Positions 35,230 through 46,345 of a DNA stretch of 64,000 nt are shown one piece after another. The position numbers and the translations under genes are program-made. The stretch is taken from the NCBI GenBank assembly GCA_963931865.1, contig OZ007510.1:3624747-3688746 (forward strand). The letters run 5' to 3'. Each line of letters begins with the position of its first letter. The stretch's first letter is position 1. Source of the stretch: Axinella damicornis. Lineage: Eukaryota > Porifera > Demospongiae > Axinellida > Axinellidae. The notes under the pieces were generated by a model, which saw nothing but the letters and a program-made list of their open reading frames with translations, searched no databases and had not been told where the DNA came from.

Positions 35230-35939
35230 TAGGCTGCTTAGTCTCGGAACCAGACCCTTCGTGCGGGGGAGGAGGAAAGGGTCTGGGCACGTTCCTACAT
35301 TCGAGTTGTCCTCACGGAACGTAATTATGCGTGGTAATTAGCGATCAACTGCGATACCACGCGTACGATCACAGTCGACCTGCTCGTAGCTCTCCTCGAC
35401 TTTTGTCAGTCACTCGCGGGTAACGCGGTACGGCACAGCGATTCGCCATGGCTAGTCACTGGACCGAAAGCCGGCCTGGAGAAAAATCATTTCCCTGACG
35501 TCATTCGCAATCAACGCTTCTGATTCGTTAGGTCAACATTCCGACCTGGGGACAACTCGAATGTAAGATGGTGCCCAGACCCTTTCCTCCTCCCCCGCAC
35601 GAAGGGTCTGGTTCCGAGACTATAGGCTGCTGTGAACGTTTCCACAGCAGCATGTCTGTACGTGGTCATTGTTTAAACTTTAAGACATCCACGACTACTG
35701 CTGGTCCCAGTTGCACTAATCCTCTACAAAACGACCTGCCTAAAAGCAGGCGGAGATCAGAGTACTGGTATACCAGAGACACAAACACAAGATATCTCAC
35801 CGAAGAGGTCCGGGCTGCTGCGATGTTGGTCTACGTCAACAACGTCCGTAGCATCCTCCTCCCGGACCTCCATCCTAGGAGGGGAGGCAGCACGGATCCT
35901 CTCCTCAGATTCGCAGTCTTTCTGGTCGCAATCAGACAT
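34446..35939 (-). CDS. Unrecognised 160-residue protein
   Basis: Five minus-strand exons (35939-35801, 35022-34904, 34834-34766, 34675-34578, 34503-34446) join with consistent phases to a 160-residue protein, which supports a real gene. The N-terminus (MSDCDQKDCESEERI) is acidic and probably disordered. The second half is better ordered: ASIVHSEMMITPVQVVNDNG, then a Cys/His cluster NCDHANRENCPLSHCREW that could bind a metal ion, then WQQEINKDGVMVFQ. No TM span or signal peptide is visible. No family was recognised and no function is proposed. Intron 1 carries an inverted-repeat element of 384 bp. Confidence 0.55.
35239..35622. repeat. Inverted-repeat DNA element with about 75-bp arms
   Basis: The left arm TAGTCTCGGAACCAGACCC... 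to ATTCGAGTTGTCC (35239-35310) is matched by its complement GGACAACTCGAATGTAAG... to GGTTCCGAGACTA (35548-35622). The 240-bp core has no ORF of note. It lies in intron 1 of the unrecognised 160-residue gene. Confidence 0.85.
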
Positions 35940-36996
35940 ACAATTCGTAGTTCAGGTACAGTAGTTGATAGACCAAGGATAATTTATCCTTGGATAGACG
36001 AAGCGCTAGCAAGTACGTCCCTAGCTAGCTGGGGAATTGTTTGTGACGTCATTCGTTATATACAATATAATATAGGCCTAATATCCGGAGGTAGCCCATA
36101 GTATCCGATAGTATGCTGGAGGGGAACGAGACTACATCGTGGGTTGAGTGGCCAGAAAGAGAATGTATTATTCAACACCATTCATGCTGTTCAACGCAAT
36201 GAAAATCGAAATGCAAACACGTACAGTCATACAAATCTCATTATTCAACATGTGCACCTTGGCTTGTTCCCAGGCCCAAAGAGGAGGGGTGGGAGGAGAA
36301 AGGAAGGTGGAAGGGGGAGATGGAGAAGGAAACAGCCCATTCTATATACCTTGCCTAACGTTAAGTCTACAAGTATTTATTATCTCACTGTCTAAGCATT
36401 TGCGCAGTTGCGTCCACAAGAGAAATGGAAGTTATGATAATGGGGTGTGTTTACTCTTCTGGTGTAAACAAGACAATGTCAATGACACCACACAGAGCCA
36501 AATCAAGGGACACAATGAATATCGTTACAAATGTCATCATTCAAGTGCTGTTTGTATGTTGAATATCAAAAGGAACACCCTGTGTACAGGTTCAACACAG
36601 TGAATATTTAAGCAGACATGAAAAACGTAAGAGCACATGAACATAAAAGCAAACACTTATTCAAAGTCATGTGCACATGATGATGAAGTTTGTGCAGCCC
36701 AAAGAGACTGCAGAGATATGAATACAGAAATGAGTGTCTGTGGAGACTGGGTAGTAGTTGCAAGTGTAAGTGGTACTCATTTCTGACTTAGATAGCTTCT
36801 ACTGAGGAGTCTTCCTCTTTTCGTTCATTCTTGACCAGCTACACAAAGAACGAACGAATATGGCAGATCATTCCCATATCCCTACTCGGACATATTTTTT
36901 AGCTTGCAGTGCAAGGACTGGTATATTATCCAGGCTTCTCACTCCAGTGTTTGTTGCTTGCAGCACTAACGTGGAGGAAGCAGGGTTCTATCTACT

Positions 36997-37041
<45 letters not shown>

Positions 37042-38650
37042 AGATTCCCCCCCAAACACTCCAGCTTCCCCCCCAAAATTTCTGTCAGTAAAAGTAGTGT
37101 CAGGAACTGCAGCATGTAGCTACACCTGTGTGGTTTGTACCGTCTCATGTTACACTGCATAGCCTTTCCGTACTATGACCTCAAAATTGTCTCAGAGTGC
37201 CCTCAGAACCACTTTCAGAAGGCTCAAAATTCCAAAATTTTCTGGGGGGCATGCCCTACAAATTGCGGCCTATGGCCGCAGTCCCCATCCACTGTCATTC
37301 TCAAGATCTTCTCCCCCAAACTCAAAATCCTAGATAGAACCCTGGGAAGGCCTGGTAAAACTCATCAGATGTACCTGGTTGAAGTGTGGGTGTTTGGAGG
37401 AGTGGCACAATCCTTTTGTTTTTGTACAGCTGTGGGATGGTTTTCTGAACCAAAGGAACATCGCCATGACTGCCCTATAATGCCGATATCGGCTGCTCAC
37501 TCATTTCACGGTCAGTGGTTGTGATCAGTAGCACACCCAATTACTTGTGGTTGTCCAGGAATGTGCCACTCATTCAAACGTCCACCCTACATCCAGGTGC
37601 GTCACTGCACGTGACTAGTTTTATACCAAACAAGCGACAAACTCTGGGGTGAGGACTCTGAGGAGGCCTGGGTATGTTGGCAAGCAGAACAAAGGCATAC
37701 TCCAAGCAGTTACCGGTTCAATGACATTTGCCCTCTACCAGCTAGTAGCCGTGTTCCAAGGTGCTCTGAAGGGGGAAGAACTCCTTCCCCCTTCTGAGCA
37801 CCTGGGCTCAGGGCACACATGCTGAGGTCAAAATGAATCCATTCCTACTGTCCTTTCTATAATGATTGTGTACCAGGCAGTCCCTGCTTTCCACAGATGG
37901 AGGCCTGGACATGAGGCTACACACACCCATGCAGCATACCGGTATATGGTATACTTACCGAGCTCGGCTCAAATGGTACGAATTTATCACCCACAGGCAA
38001 ATAAATCCTGAAAGAGGACATAAAACAATATTATAACTGGTGAACCAGAAGAAACGAGCATAGCCTGTGGCAGTAATTGTACAACGCTGCAAAGTGCTGT
38101 AACATGCAGGGCATTGTGGGGTGAGTGTGAGCAAGCTTCAGGAAAATTAGACGCTGAGGATGACTAGCCTGTTTTGCAGGTACAACATTGTTAGCACTAG
38201 TCTGGTACCACAATATTATCATGTGAGTAGCCTTTCTGTTTTCGTTTGTCGCTCTATGGTCGTTTCCTGAACCTTAAGTAGCTGTTTCCCATTCTCCATC
38301 GAGTCCACACTCCACATCATTGAACGAAAATGTTTCATACATTGTTTTGAATGTGCCAGATTTATGGTATGATGGCCTGTACAGAGATTAACCATACAGA
38401 GAAAACTCTTCATTGAAGGTGTTAGTGTGGGGCTGGCTCTCAGGATTGCCCAATAATTTCTTGCGAGAAACGAAACCAAATGCTCTTTGGTTCCCACCAT
38501 TTCCATTAATGCTATGGCTTACTGGTCGTTCTTCATCCGGTAATAGACACTGCCATTTAGAACTAGCTGCAGAAATAAAATTAATAGCATCAGTTTCTTT
38601 ATCCAACAAACAGTTTTGTGCCAAAATTAAGCAATTAACAGTGAAGTAAG
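35940..38650. other. Gene-poor stretch with simple repeats
   Basis: No supported exon chain is seen. It holds a G homopolymer of about 40 bp near 37000-37040 and a strong palindrome at about 37752-37806 (CCAAGGTGCTCTGAAGGGGG against CCCCCTTCTGAGCACCTGGG). A minus-strand open stretch at 38219-38506 has no recognisable domain. Confidence 0.5.
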
Positions 38651-38667
38651 TTATACAATTATAAGCT

Positions 38668-38793
38668 TACAACCTCAGCATCTGTTTCATCGGCTTTCTT
38701 CTTCACTCGAGCTGGTGGCCGCTTTAGACTTGCAGCTCCAAGCTGGTTGTCTGCAGTCTTTGGTTCACTAGGGAACGGTTGCACAGTACCTAG
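38668..38793 (-). CDS. Possible internal exon of an unidentified minus-strand gene
   Basis: An open stretch between an acceptor TCCTACTCTAG and a GT after GCTGAG encodes VQPFPSEPKTADNQLG...KRPPARVKKKADETDAE, a basic, nuclear-signal-like sequence. A downstream exon after TTTCTGCAG near 38566 stays open in phase for 15 codons (LVLNGSVYYRMKNDQ). A candidate first exon with MDMAASEASEAVQEDDVRW begins at 39899 on the same strand, but the linking exons were not found. Confidence 0.3.
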
Positions 38794-39004
38794 AGTAGGA
38801 AAGAAATTGTTTGTTTTTCTACTTTTATTTTTTTGCTTGTTTGTTTGTTTAAGAGAGGACATCCCACAACACTTGCGTCTTGTGCACCCTAATCAAATCA
38901 CAATGTTGAGTGAGGGAGGGGCCCGGGCCCGACATCACAACACATGTACAATGTATACTGTAGCATCGAGTTAATACGATGACATAGCAGGATCAGAAGA
39001 GGGG

Positions 39005-39361
39005 ATGGATAGGATGCTAGATAGGGCAGACAAGTATAGCAAGTGCAGGTTCAATGACAAAGATCATGGTGATAGCAAGTGGAGAGAAATGGGGTCAAAC
39101 AGAGACAAATTACTTGGGATAAGAGTGCATGATGACATCATCGTCATTGTGCCCTCTGCGCGCTGCCGCAATAACGATGATGTCATCATGTGCTCTTGTT
39201 GGGATCCCGGGAGTATGGGTGGATGACAAACTGAAGGAGATCGAGAGCCTATACCAACCTATTATCTATGGCCTGGACGAGGGGGGGACTGTGGAAGTGC
39301 TACTGGGCAGAAGGATAGATGTGGATGGAAAAGGACAGCAGGGCATAGTATACGGAAAGTG
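39005..39361 (+). pseudogene. Coding-like fragment interrupted by a short hairpin
   Basis: The first part encodes MDRMLDRADKYSKCRF...SNRDKLLGI and the second part GIPGVWVDDKLKEIESLYQP...GIVYGK before a stop at 39361. Between them, 39126-39196 is an inverted repeat built from GCATGATGACATCATCG and its complement, with GGGAT on both sides as a possible target duplication. Codon-like character on both sides suggests one older reading frame split by the insertion. The protein was not recognised. Confidence 0.4.
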
Positions 39362-39628
39362 ATTAACAAGGGGAGGAGATAAACATAATTGTATGCACAT
39401 GGGCCTTCAACGCTCATGCAAATTACCCAGTATTACAGTGATTTGAAAGTCAGTTTGTAACTGGGATTAGCAAAAATCTATGAATATTCATGTAATTGAC
39501 ATTAGCACAATGTATATACAAACAAGAGATGGAAAGCACAAAAGATGGTATCATGGATAACATCATAGATTTACGCTCTATTATCTATGATAACATTGAC
39601 TACGTCTATGATTCGATGTCAAGCAGTG

Positions 39629-39751
39629 GAGAAATGCAAATCAGGGAGAAATGCAAATCAGGGAGAAATGCAAATCAGGGAGAAATGCAAATCAGGGAGA
39701 AATGCAAATCAGGGAGAAATGCAAATCAGGGAGAAATGCAAATCAGGAGAG
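39629..39751. repeat. 17-bp tandem repeat, about seven copies
   Basis: The unit GAGAAATGCAAATCAGG is repeated with a 17-bp period. Because 17 is not a multiple of three, all three frames cycle through the same peptide over 51 bases. The unit contains ATGCAAAT, the octamer consensus of POU-type factors, so the array presents about seven octamer sites in a row. Confidence 0.9.
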
Positions 39752-40000
39752 AATACAGACTTAAAGGAATAGTGTGTTCACTGATGCGCTTGCCTATCAT
39801 GCCGTTAGCGCTTCCATTGGAGGCAGTTCTCACTAGTAACCAGCGGACGTCGTCTTCCTGGACGGCCTCAGAAGCTTCAGATGCTGCCATATCCATGTAG
39901 ACAAGACAGATTGTAATTATGTGACGACTCGACGTCGACTGGACTGTCGCACGCGCATACGCGCATGTCTTTGAAGTCACGTGCCACACCATGATCTGCA

Positions 40001-42037
40001 ATGGCGTATTCTCTGAGTTGGAGCAGTGAACTGCATCGTGCAGCCGGTGAGGGGGATGCAGTGGAGTTGCAGAGGTTACTGGAGGAAGGGCATGACCCTG
40101 ATGAAAAGGGTAGCATGGGGTGCTGGCTCCGAGGAGCCTACCAGTCCAGCCGAGCACCCCTCCACCTTGCCGCCAAGGGAGTCCACCTGGCTTGCATCAG
40201 GCTACTACTGAGGTATGGGGGAAACCCCAATGCTCAGGACAGTGATGGCTACACACCGCTCCACTACCTTTGCCAAGTATACAGTTCTGGTTTGGACGAA
40301 GGAGGGAGGCTGTGGCAGTGTGCCTTTAGTCTGCTGGAGTTTGGAGCAAATCCTCGGCTGAGGACAGAGGGAGGCCACACCCCCCTGGACCTGGCCATCA
40401 TACAGGGGAACACTGTCTGCAAGGAGGTACTGGAGGAGAATGGTATGATGTATAAGGTAGGGCGGGGTAATTCGGGCCACTTCAACTTCAGGTCAACGGT
40501 AACTAAAAACGGACAGACTTTAGGCAAACTTCTGGCCATGTATATCCAGGGACCCAACCTGCCTACAACTCACTAGAAGCAAGAATCCAATGGATGCTTC
40601 TTTCCTGTTGCAACGTTGAAGTGGCCCGAATTATCCCGTGGCCCGAATTACCCTGCCCTACCTTACCATGTAATGCCCTGACCCCACATGTCACTAATTG
40701 ATGTTTGTTAAGCTAAACACAGTTGCTATTGGTCCAGCAGGAAGTACATACCGTATTTCCGCGATCAAACACCGCACTTGATTAGTGGCCGCCCTCAAAT
40801 AATAGCCACACCCCCAGAAGGGCTGAACGAAATAAACGCCGCCCTTGTTTAGTAGCCGCGGCTAGTATTAGAATGGTTGGCAATTGAGGACCGTGACTGT
40901 TTCACTGTGAGCATGAAAAGAGGATAACAGATTGTTGGTCATATTCCCGAAGAGCTGTCTAAGCCAGTTTTGCGTTTTCTGAGGTCGAGGCACAGGGGGA
41001 GGGGGGGGGGTGAGTGACGTGTGACCGGCGAAATCTTTCGTGACAGTAATGGCTTTGGTGTTTCCTACCATTTTGTCGGGATGATTGTGATGGTACCGCA
41101 CGGCCCAGGGCTGAAACAAAACTTCTTGTGCATACACGGTGCTCCAATCAGTTTCCTCGCTTCCTTGTTTATGCTGAGTTTAATAAACGTGCCTTTGATT
41201 AGTGGCCACCGTCGAATAGTAGCCGCAGTAAATCACGTAATGAAATTAATAGTAGCTGCGGTGTTTGATCACAGAAATATGGTACTTAAAGTACAGGTAA
41301 TGGACACACATGCGCATTCAGCACCTGCCCTGGCCCTAACCATTGCCCTACTTCCTGCCGGACCAAAAGTGACTGGGTACATATTGAACACCCACAGGTG
41401 GAGTGGTGTATACCATGTAATGCCCTAGCCTCGTTCCATGTCCAGCTTTTGTTGACTGCAAGCGACAAAAGCTGGGTGTGGAGGCCTGAGAATGAGGCTA
41501 GTGGTGTAAACTAAAGTGACTGGGTGTGCATTGAACACCCACAGGTGGAGGGGTGCCCTCGCTGCTGGTGGCAAGCAGGAATGTGGTGGTGGGTCTGTAC
41601 TACGAAGGACAGCTACCAGCGGTGGAGATGCTATGGATACCGGAGTCACTCAAGAGGTAAGCGTATCTTGTTTGATTCTTTATGCATTATGAAACTTGAT
41701 ATCACTTCCAGTAATGTCCTTGGGAGATAATTCTGTGTGAGCAGAAAGGATGGGACAAAAATACGGCCGTGTCTGGGTTAGGGTCTTGGTCAGCACTGGG
41801 TGGGCAAATTCTCTCCTTTGGATGAATTTGCTTAGGGTGCAAGAATAGGTTGACTGGAATTAAGCAAGAAGCCATGTGCATGCTAGTGAAGGCCTCAAGG
41901 CACAGCCAGGCATACAATTTATTTATAGGGGTAGTGTATTTTTAGAATGACTATTTTTAGATAATTTAATATTTTATTCATCACCTACCTGCAGCTTTCT
42001 GAAGTTTCAAGATGTCATTTTGAAGTGGAAACTATAA
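40001..42037 (+). CDS. Ankyrin-repeat protein, small
   Basis: Exon 1 (40001-40442) and exons 41545-41656 and 41995-42037 join with matching phases to 198 residues. Three to four ankyrin repeats are visible: SELHRAAGEGDAVELQRLLEEG at about residue 9, RAPLHLAAKGVHLACIRLLLRYG, DGYTPLHYLCQV and GGHTPLDLAIIQGN. The C-terminal part (PSLLVASRNVVVGLYYE, MLWIPESLKSFLKFQDVI) is not ankyrin and was not recognised; it is not a clear SOCS box. Read-through of exon 1 would give a 191-residue alternative ending at 40576. Intron 1 holds a 536-bp inverted-repeat element and a second hairpin. Confidence 0.65.
40749..41284. repeat. Inverted-repeat element with TACCGTATTTC ends
   Basis: The left end TACCGTATTTCCGCGATCAA and the right end GATCACAGAAATATGGTA are inverted matches; TGATTAGTGGCC and AATAGTAGCCGC blocks occur inside both arms. 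The family is distinct from the TAGCCTCGTTCCCAGG group. A partial copy lies at 43387-43500. Confidence 0.8.
41426..41500. repeat. 75-bp hairpin element flanked by a duplicated splice acceptor
   Basis: The hairpin begins TAGCCTCGTTCCATG and ends AATGAGGCTA, with AGCTTTTGT/ACAAAAGCT inner arms. On both sides the sequence AAGTGACTGGGT followed by TTGAACACCCACAGGTGGAG occurs (about 41369-41405 and 41513-41550). The right copy is the acceptor of ankyrin exon 2. Confidence 0.75.
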
Positions 42038-42681
42038 CACACAGGATGGGAGTGGTGAGACTCAGGTAGAGGTTGGACATGGCCCTAAACTGAATTGAGG
42101 AAGTTTTGGTGTTGGGAAATAAAGCAAGTCCATGTTGACAAAGACGTCTGAGCCCAATGAGAAACTCAACTATATGGACTGCTTATGAGTACTATGGTTA
42201 AACAAAGTAATAATGTGCACACCACTCACTGTTCTGATCGGCCTCATGTCAGGCCAAGACTTCTTGATCAAGATGAGTCAAAGCGAATTTTTGTCCTTAA
42301 GTACGTGATAGCGTGCAGTGACCCAAACGTATATATACTTTTGGTGCTGAAACTCACCGCCATTGCTCAAGTGCTCTCTTCGACTTTCACACCCACAATG
42401 ATTCTGACCACACAGTCATGATCACTTTCATTCACTGGTCGACGCTTATGTGCTGAAACTCACCATGCTAGCAAAGGTGTGAGCGCTGTAATAATTTCTT
42501 AAGCTTCTTGTCTTCTTTTCCGTTGCTGACTCAATCGACTGTATGTGTGCATTAACGCTGTCTTGCACTACCAGCAAGTTGCAAGTGCAGTTCACACTCA
42601 AACTATACAGAATCCAAAACACTAACTGCAACTAAACTAATCATACTATGGATTGGCACATACACACTCACACCCTCCCAT

Positions 42682-42718
42682 CCCAGAAGCAGATTGAACC
42701 GGCTCAGAGGAATAAGCC
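42682..42718 (+). pseudogene. Decayed copy of the start of the last RRP36 exon
   Basis: CAGAAGCAGATTGAACCGG and CTCAGAGGAATAAG match CGGAAGCAGCTTGAACTGG and CTCAGAGGTACAAG at 34022-34056 in the RRP36 gene, with similar pyrimidine-rich sequence before it. It is too short and changed to code. It implies an old local duplication. Confidence 0.5.
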
Positions 42719-43386
42719 AGGAGGACACCAGCAGACAATTTTCATTTCACTTCAATGGCAACACATTGTTACAGAACTGTGTGGTCTGGAGCAGCATATG
42801 AATAATAGTACATACAACACACTTTGAATGAGTAGATTGTGTATACACCCATACAATAACAATAATGAACTCTGTTATGATGAAATAATGTACCCTGAGT
42901 ATACACAGTATACAATAATGAAATCTGCATAGTCCAAGTTATAATTAACATGTTGGAATAGGTTCGAATGTACCCAAGAGCCAGTAGAAGAAGGGGCCAC
43001 AATCGGGCCAACAATCATTATGTAATAATCGGTTTGTACTTTATAAAACCCTCAGCAGTAATTGAGAAAACTTGACAATTTCCCTCAGAAAATGTAGAAT
43101 TACTGGTACATGAAAATGCGTCTCCGCTGGATTGTGCCATCTTGTTTATCAACTAACAACCTGGAGAATAAAGAGAAGTCATTTTCATGTGATTTGAACA
43201 ATATTGGGATTTACAGTGGTGCCCACACCTCCCGTAATACTACAGCACACCAGCGCACACAGGATAAGCTCATAGGTCAGAAGCCATGTGACAACACAGG
43301 AAAGTAATGACCACGATTCACCACAGCAAACTTTCGCAGCAGTACTTACTAATCACTAGCCTCATTCCAAGGTCATTCTCACCGCT

Positions 43387-43500
43387 GGTACCGTATTTCC
43401 ATGATCAAATGCCAAGGTACTATTTATTTCATCACGTGATTTACTGTGGCTACTATTTGAGGGCAGCCACTAATCAAAGGCATGCCCAAATCTATGGAAC
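43387..43500. repeat. Partial copy of the TACCGTATTTC element
   Basis: TACCGTATTTCCATGATCAA, ATCACGTGATTTACTG, GGCTACTATTTGAGG and CCACTAATCAAAGGC match arm blocks of the element at 40749-41284 in order. The other arm is not seen, so the copy is truncated. Confidence 0.7.
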
Positions 43501-44096
43501 GTGAAATGAAATGAAACGGAACGGAATAATAGTAGCTGGACCGAGCACGCATGTGCACGAATAAGTAGCTATGTAGCTGTAGTACAGCTAGCTGTGAGAG
43601 AGTGCTCTTACTTTCGAAGATAAGACTGGTGAGAGCCCCTCGAAGGATTGTGCAGCGGTGTGATTTTCTTGGGGACATGCCACTGGGAGCTGTGAGAGAG
43701 CTCTTATTTTCGAAGTGACAAGACTTCTGTGGTATACCTTGGTGCAAGCCCAAAAGACTTACATGTACCTCGAACGGGTGTGCAGTGGTGCCCAACCCTC
43801 AAAAATTCTCCAGCACTAGTACACAGTACTTGCTAGGTCGTGACGAAGAGATATTTGGCGATCTGTGTCTACTTTTAGCTACATGTACAAAAATTTACTG
43901 GTTCAGCCAAGATGAGCATTCTGTAGGCATGCATAGCCTCTGTTTTATGCCCTAATTTTGTGATATCGCTTCGTGCCGCCCTGCAAAATACATCAGGCTA
44001 CATGTGCAGCAAGTCAAAATTCATGAGAAACAATTTCCCTTCGTTATAGCTGGCGCAAGGTATGAAATACTGTAAGGTCTCATTAGTCTGTTGTTA

Positions 44097-44941
44097 ATAA
44101 GCCAGTTGCACGCAAGCGAAAGTATTCACGGAATGTATGACGTCACATCCGGTTGCTCTATTGCAGCTACGTTAAGTATTGCAGTCAATGGTGAAATCGG
44201 TAGGTGGGCGTTTGAAATGTGCGCGTGATTAAAACTATGCCGATCAGACAATTTAAGTGACCGCGGCGATAAACAAGAGACCTGGACGGTCAAGACGGTG
44301 AGCGAAGAGTGAGAATCGGTTGAAGTACGAACGAGAACAAAGTGGTCTTGCTACGTCTACAGCCCCCCTGCCTCCAGTGTTCAGGCTCTGTTCCTACATA
44401 GCTAGATTATTATACTTCGAAGGTATTAGCTATGGTTTCTGTGACACTTACTGCCACGGACATACCGGGAGCAGACCTGAGTGAGCTGTTGGTTCTCTTT
44501 TGGCATCGCTATCGGGAAAAGTGCCTGGAACAAGCTCGCGACTGTGATCTCAGCTGCCTGCCATCCATCCAAAACACGCTGAACCATCTCGGTCTCGTAC
44601 CTGGATCGCTTGGAAATCGGGGGAAGAAGGCGCTCGGATCCTGGCTTGGGTTGTTGCCACAACACGTTACAGTATACTGCGTTGTTTTCGTTCGTACTTC
44701 AACCGATTCTCACTCTTTGCACACCGTCTTTACCGCCAGGTCCCTTGTCAAACACCACAGTCACATGAACTGTGAATCCGTATGGTTTTAGTCACGCGCA
44801 GGTTTCAAACCGCCCCCTGCCAATTTTGCCATTCACTGCAATACTTAACGTGGCTATAAAAGAGCAACCGGATGTGACGTCACGTTAATCAAATTCCTTC
44901 GCTCTTGTGTATAGTATACAACTGGCTTATTGATCTTGAGT
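44097..44941. mobile_element. 845-bp non-autonomous DNA transposon with long terminal inverted repeats
   Basis: The left end AATAAGCCAGTTG and the right end CAACTGGCTTATT are inverted, and the arms remain alike for about 140 bp, including GACGTCACATCCGGTTGCTC, ACGTTAAGTATTGCAGT and GTTTGAAA. An open stretch of 119 codons at 44432-44791 begins MVSVTLTATDIPGADLS; it shows no transposase motif I recognise. The CRE-like TGACGTCA occurs in both arms. Confidence 0.8.
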
Positions 44942-45206
44942 TTGTACCGCATTTACATGTACCGCTTCCGCTATGAATAACATTATCTCGTTGTTTTATG
45001 TAAACAAACTGACAGCTATTTGTTCATCGTAACCAACCATGCAGAGTCAGCGCAATAATAATACGCTGACTCTGCACATACAGGATAACCTGCAAAGTGG
45101 AAATCAAGACTGCTGATGCAGCACATTCTGGAATTGTCACCATGCCCTTTTCTGCATCCCAGTGTGAGCTGGCTATACGCAAGCTGACTAATAATGCACA
45201 ACAAAC

Positions 45207-45758
45207 CTACCACATTGTTGTCCCACCATCAGTCATTTCCACACACCATCCTTGAGAATGCAGAACCAGCTGAAAGGGGAAACACACGATGAAAACCCTT
45301 CCTGGGTGACATACACAAAAATCAGCAAAAAGCTCACATGCGCATATGCAATTTGACAACTGTTCCTGGAAAAGCAAAAGGAATACAGCGTGAATGTTAG
45401 TATTTAGCTGTACCTCTGCCTTGCCATCATTTGTCTCGGATTGCAGAGGGTACTCCTTTTTAGTCCTTCCTTCTCGGGTATGGAGGCGATCGCGGCCAGC
45501 CTCCAGCTCGCGCGGAGGATTGAATCCATGCACTGGTGAATCTAGAAATTTGTTCTCATGAGGTTCGCCTTCGGTACCATCCGCTTCTCTGTGCAGGTTC
45601 TCCCCATCGCCTGCCATCGTCGGATACGCGTCCAGGACTGGTTGGAGGGAAGGGCATACCACGGGTGAAAGGGGTGGTTGCCCCTGATCACTTTCCAACT
45701 CGTCATTCATCAGGAACTCGAACTCAGACTGAACTGGCGGGCCAGGACCATCTGCCAT
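45207..45758 (-). CDS. Small acidic hypothetical protein
   Basis: The first exon runs from 45758 to a GTACAG donor at about 45415 and encodes MADGPGPPVQSEFEFLMNDE followed by a proline- and glutamate-rich sequence to NDGKAE. A last exon ending at 45207 (after either TTTCCAG at 45362 or CCCTTTCAG at 45272) stays in phase and ends VEMTDGGTTMW. The protein would have about 135-165 residues with no TM or known domain. It is unrecognised and might be only part of a gene. Confidence 0.4.
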   Translation of the reverse strand: MADGPGPPVQSEFEFLMNDELESDQGQPPLSPVVCPSLQPVLDAYPTMAGDGENLHREADGTEGEPHENKFLDSPVHGFNPPRELEAGRDRLHTREGRTKKEYPLQSETNDGKAEVQLNTNIHAVFLLLFQEQLSNCICACELFADFCVCHPGRVFIVCFPFQLVLHSQGWCVEMTDGGTTMW

Positions 45759-46274
45759 TATTCTCTGCTCATGGAAAAATTAGGTTACAGTTACGTCTCT
45801 ATTATTATCTAGCTAGTGGGCCAATGAATCTCATTGAAAATCGAGAAACTAGTCCAAACTGGTCCCTTTGAGTAGTCCGGATCCCAGACCCAAGGATCCA
45901 GACTCCGGGACCTGTACAGACTACCAACCATAGTCCCGTTCCCAGACCCTGTGCGATGAACTTTACTGCAATTTTGGATGATATTAGCAATCCATGTTTG
46001 GATGATTTCAAGTGGCTAACGTCCAAAGTGGATGGTCATGCCATCTGTTTTTCCAAGCAAGCATCCGATTTTGGATATTGGATGATAATTTATATCCTGT
46101 TTTATGCCATTCATTATTGGATGATTAATTTGGTTCCAAAAATTAATGGCATGAGACGTCCAAAATTGGATGTTTGCTTGTAGTAATATTGTCTCATAAT
46201 GTAGTTTGCTGTGTGAAAAAAAGAGCAAACCCATGTTTATTATAAACATGCCCTAAACCTTACTACAAGTCTCT

Positions 46275-46345
46275 TCAAGAGCCCATGATGACACAATTGT
46301 TTTTTCCTCCGCCGTGACAAAACAATGATGTCATCAATGCGCTCA
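46275..46345. repeat. Short hairpin related to the insert at 39126
   Basis: GCCCATGATGACACAATTGT and ACAATGATGTCATCAATGCG form inverted arms around a short loop. The arm resembles GCATGATGACATCATCG of the hairpin at 39126-39196, so both belong to one small MITE-like family. Confidence 0.6.
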
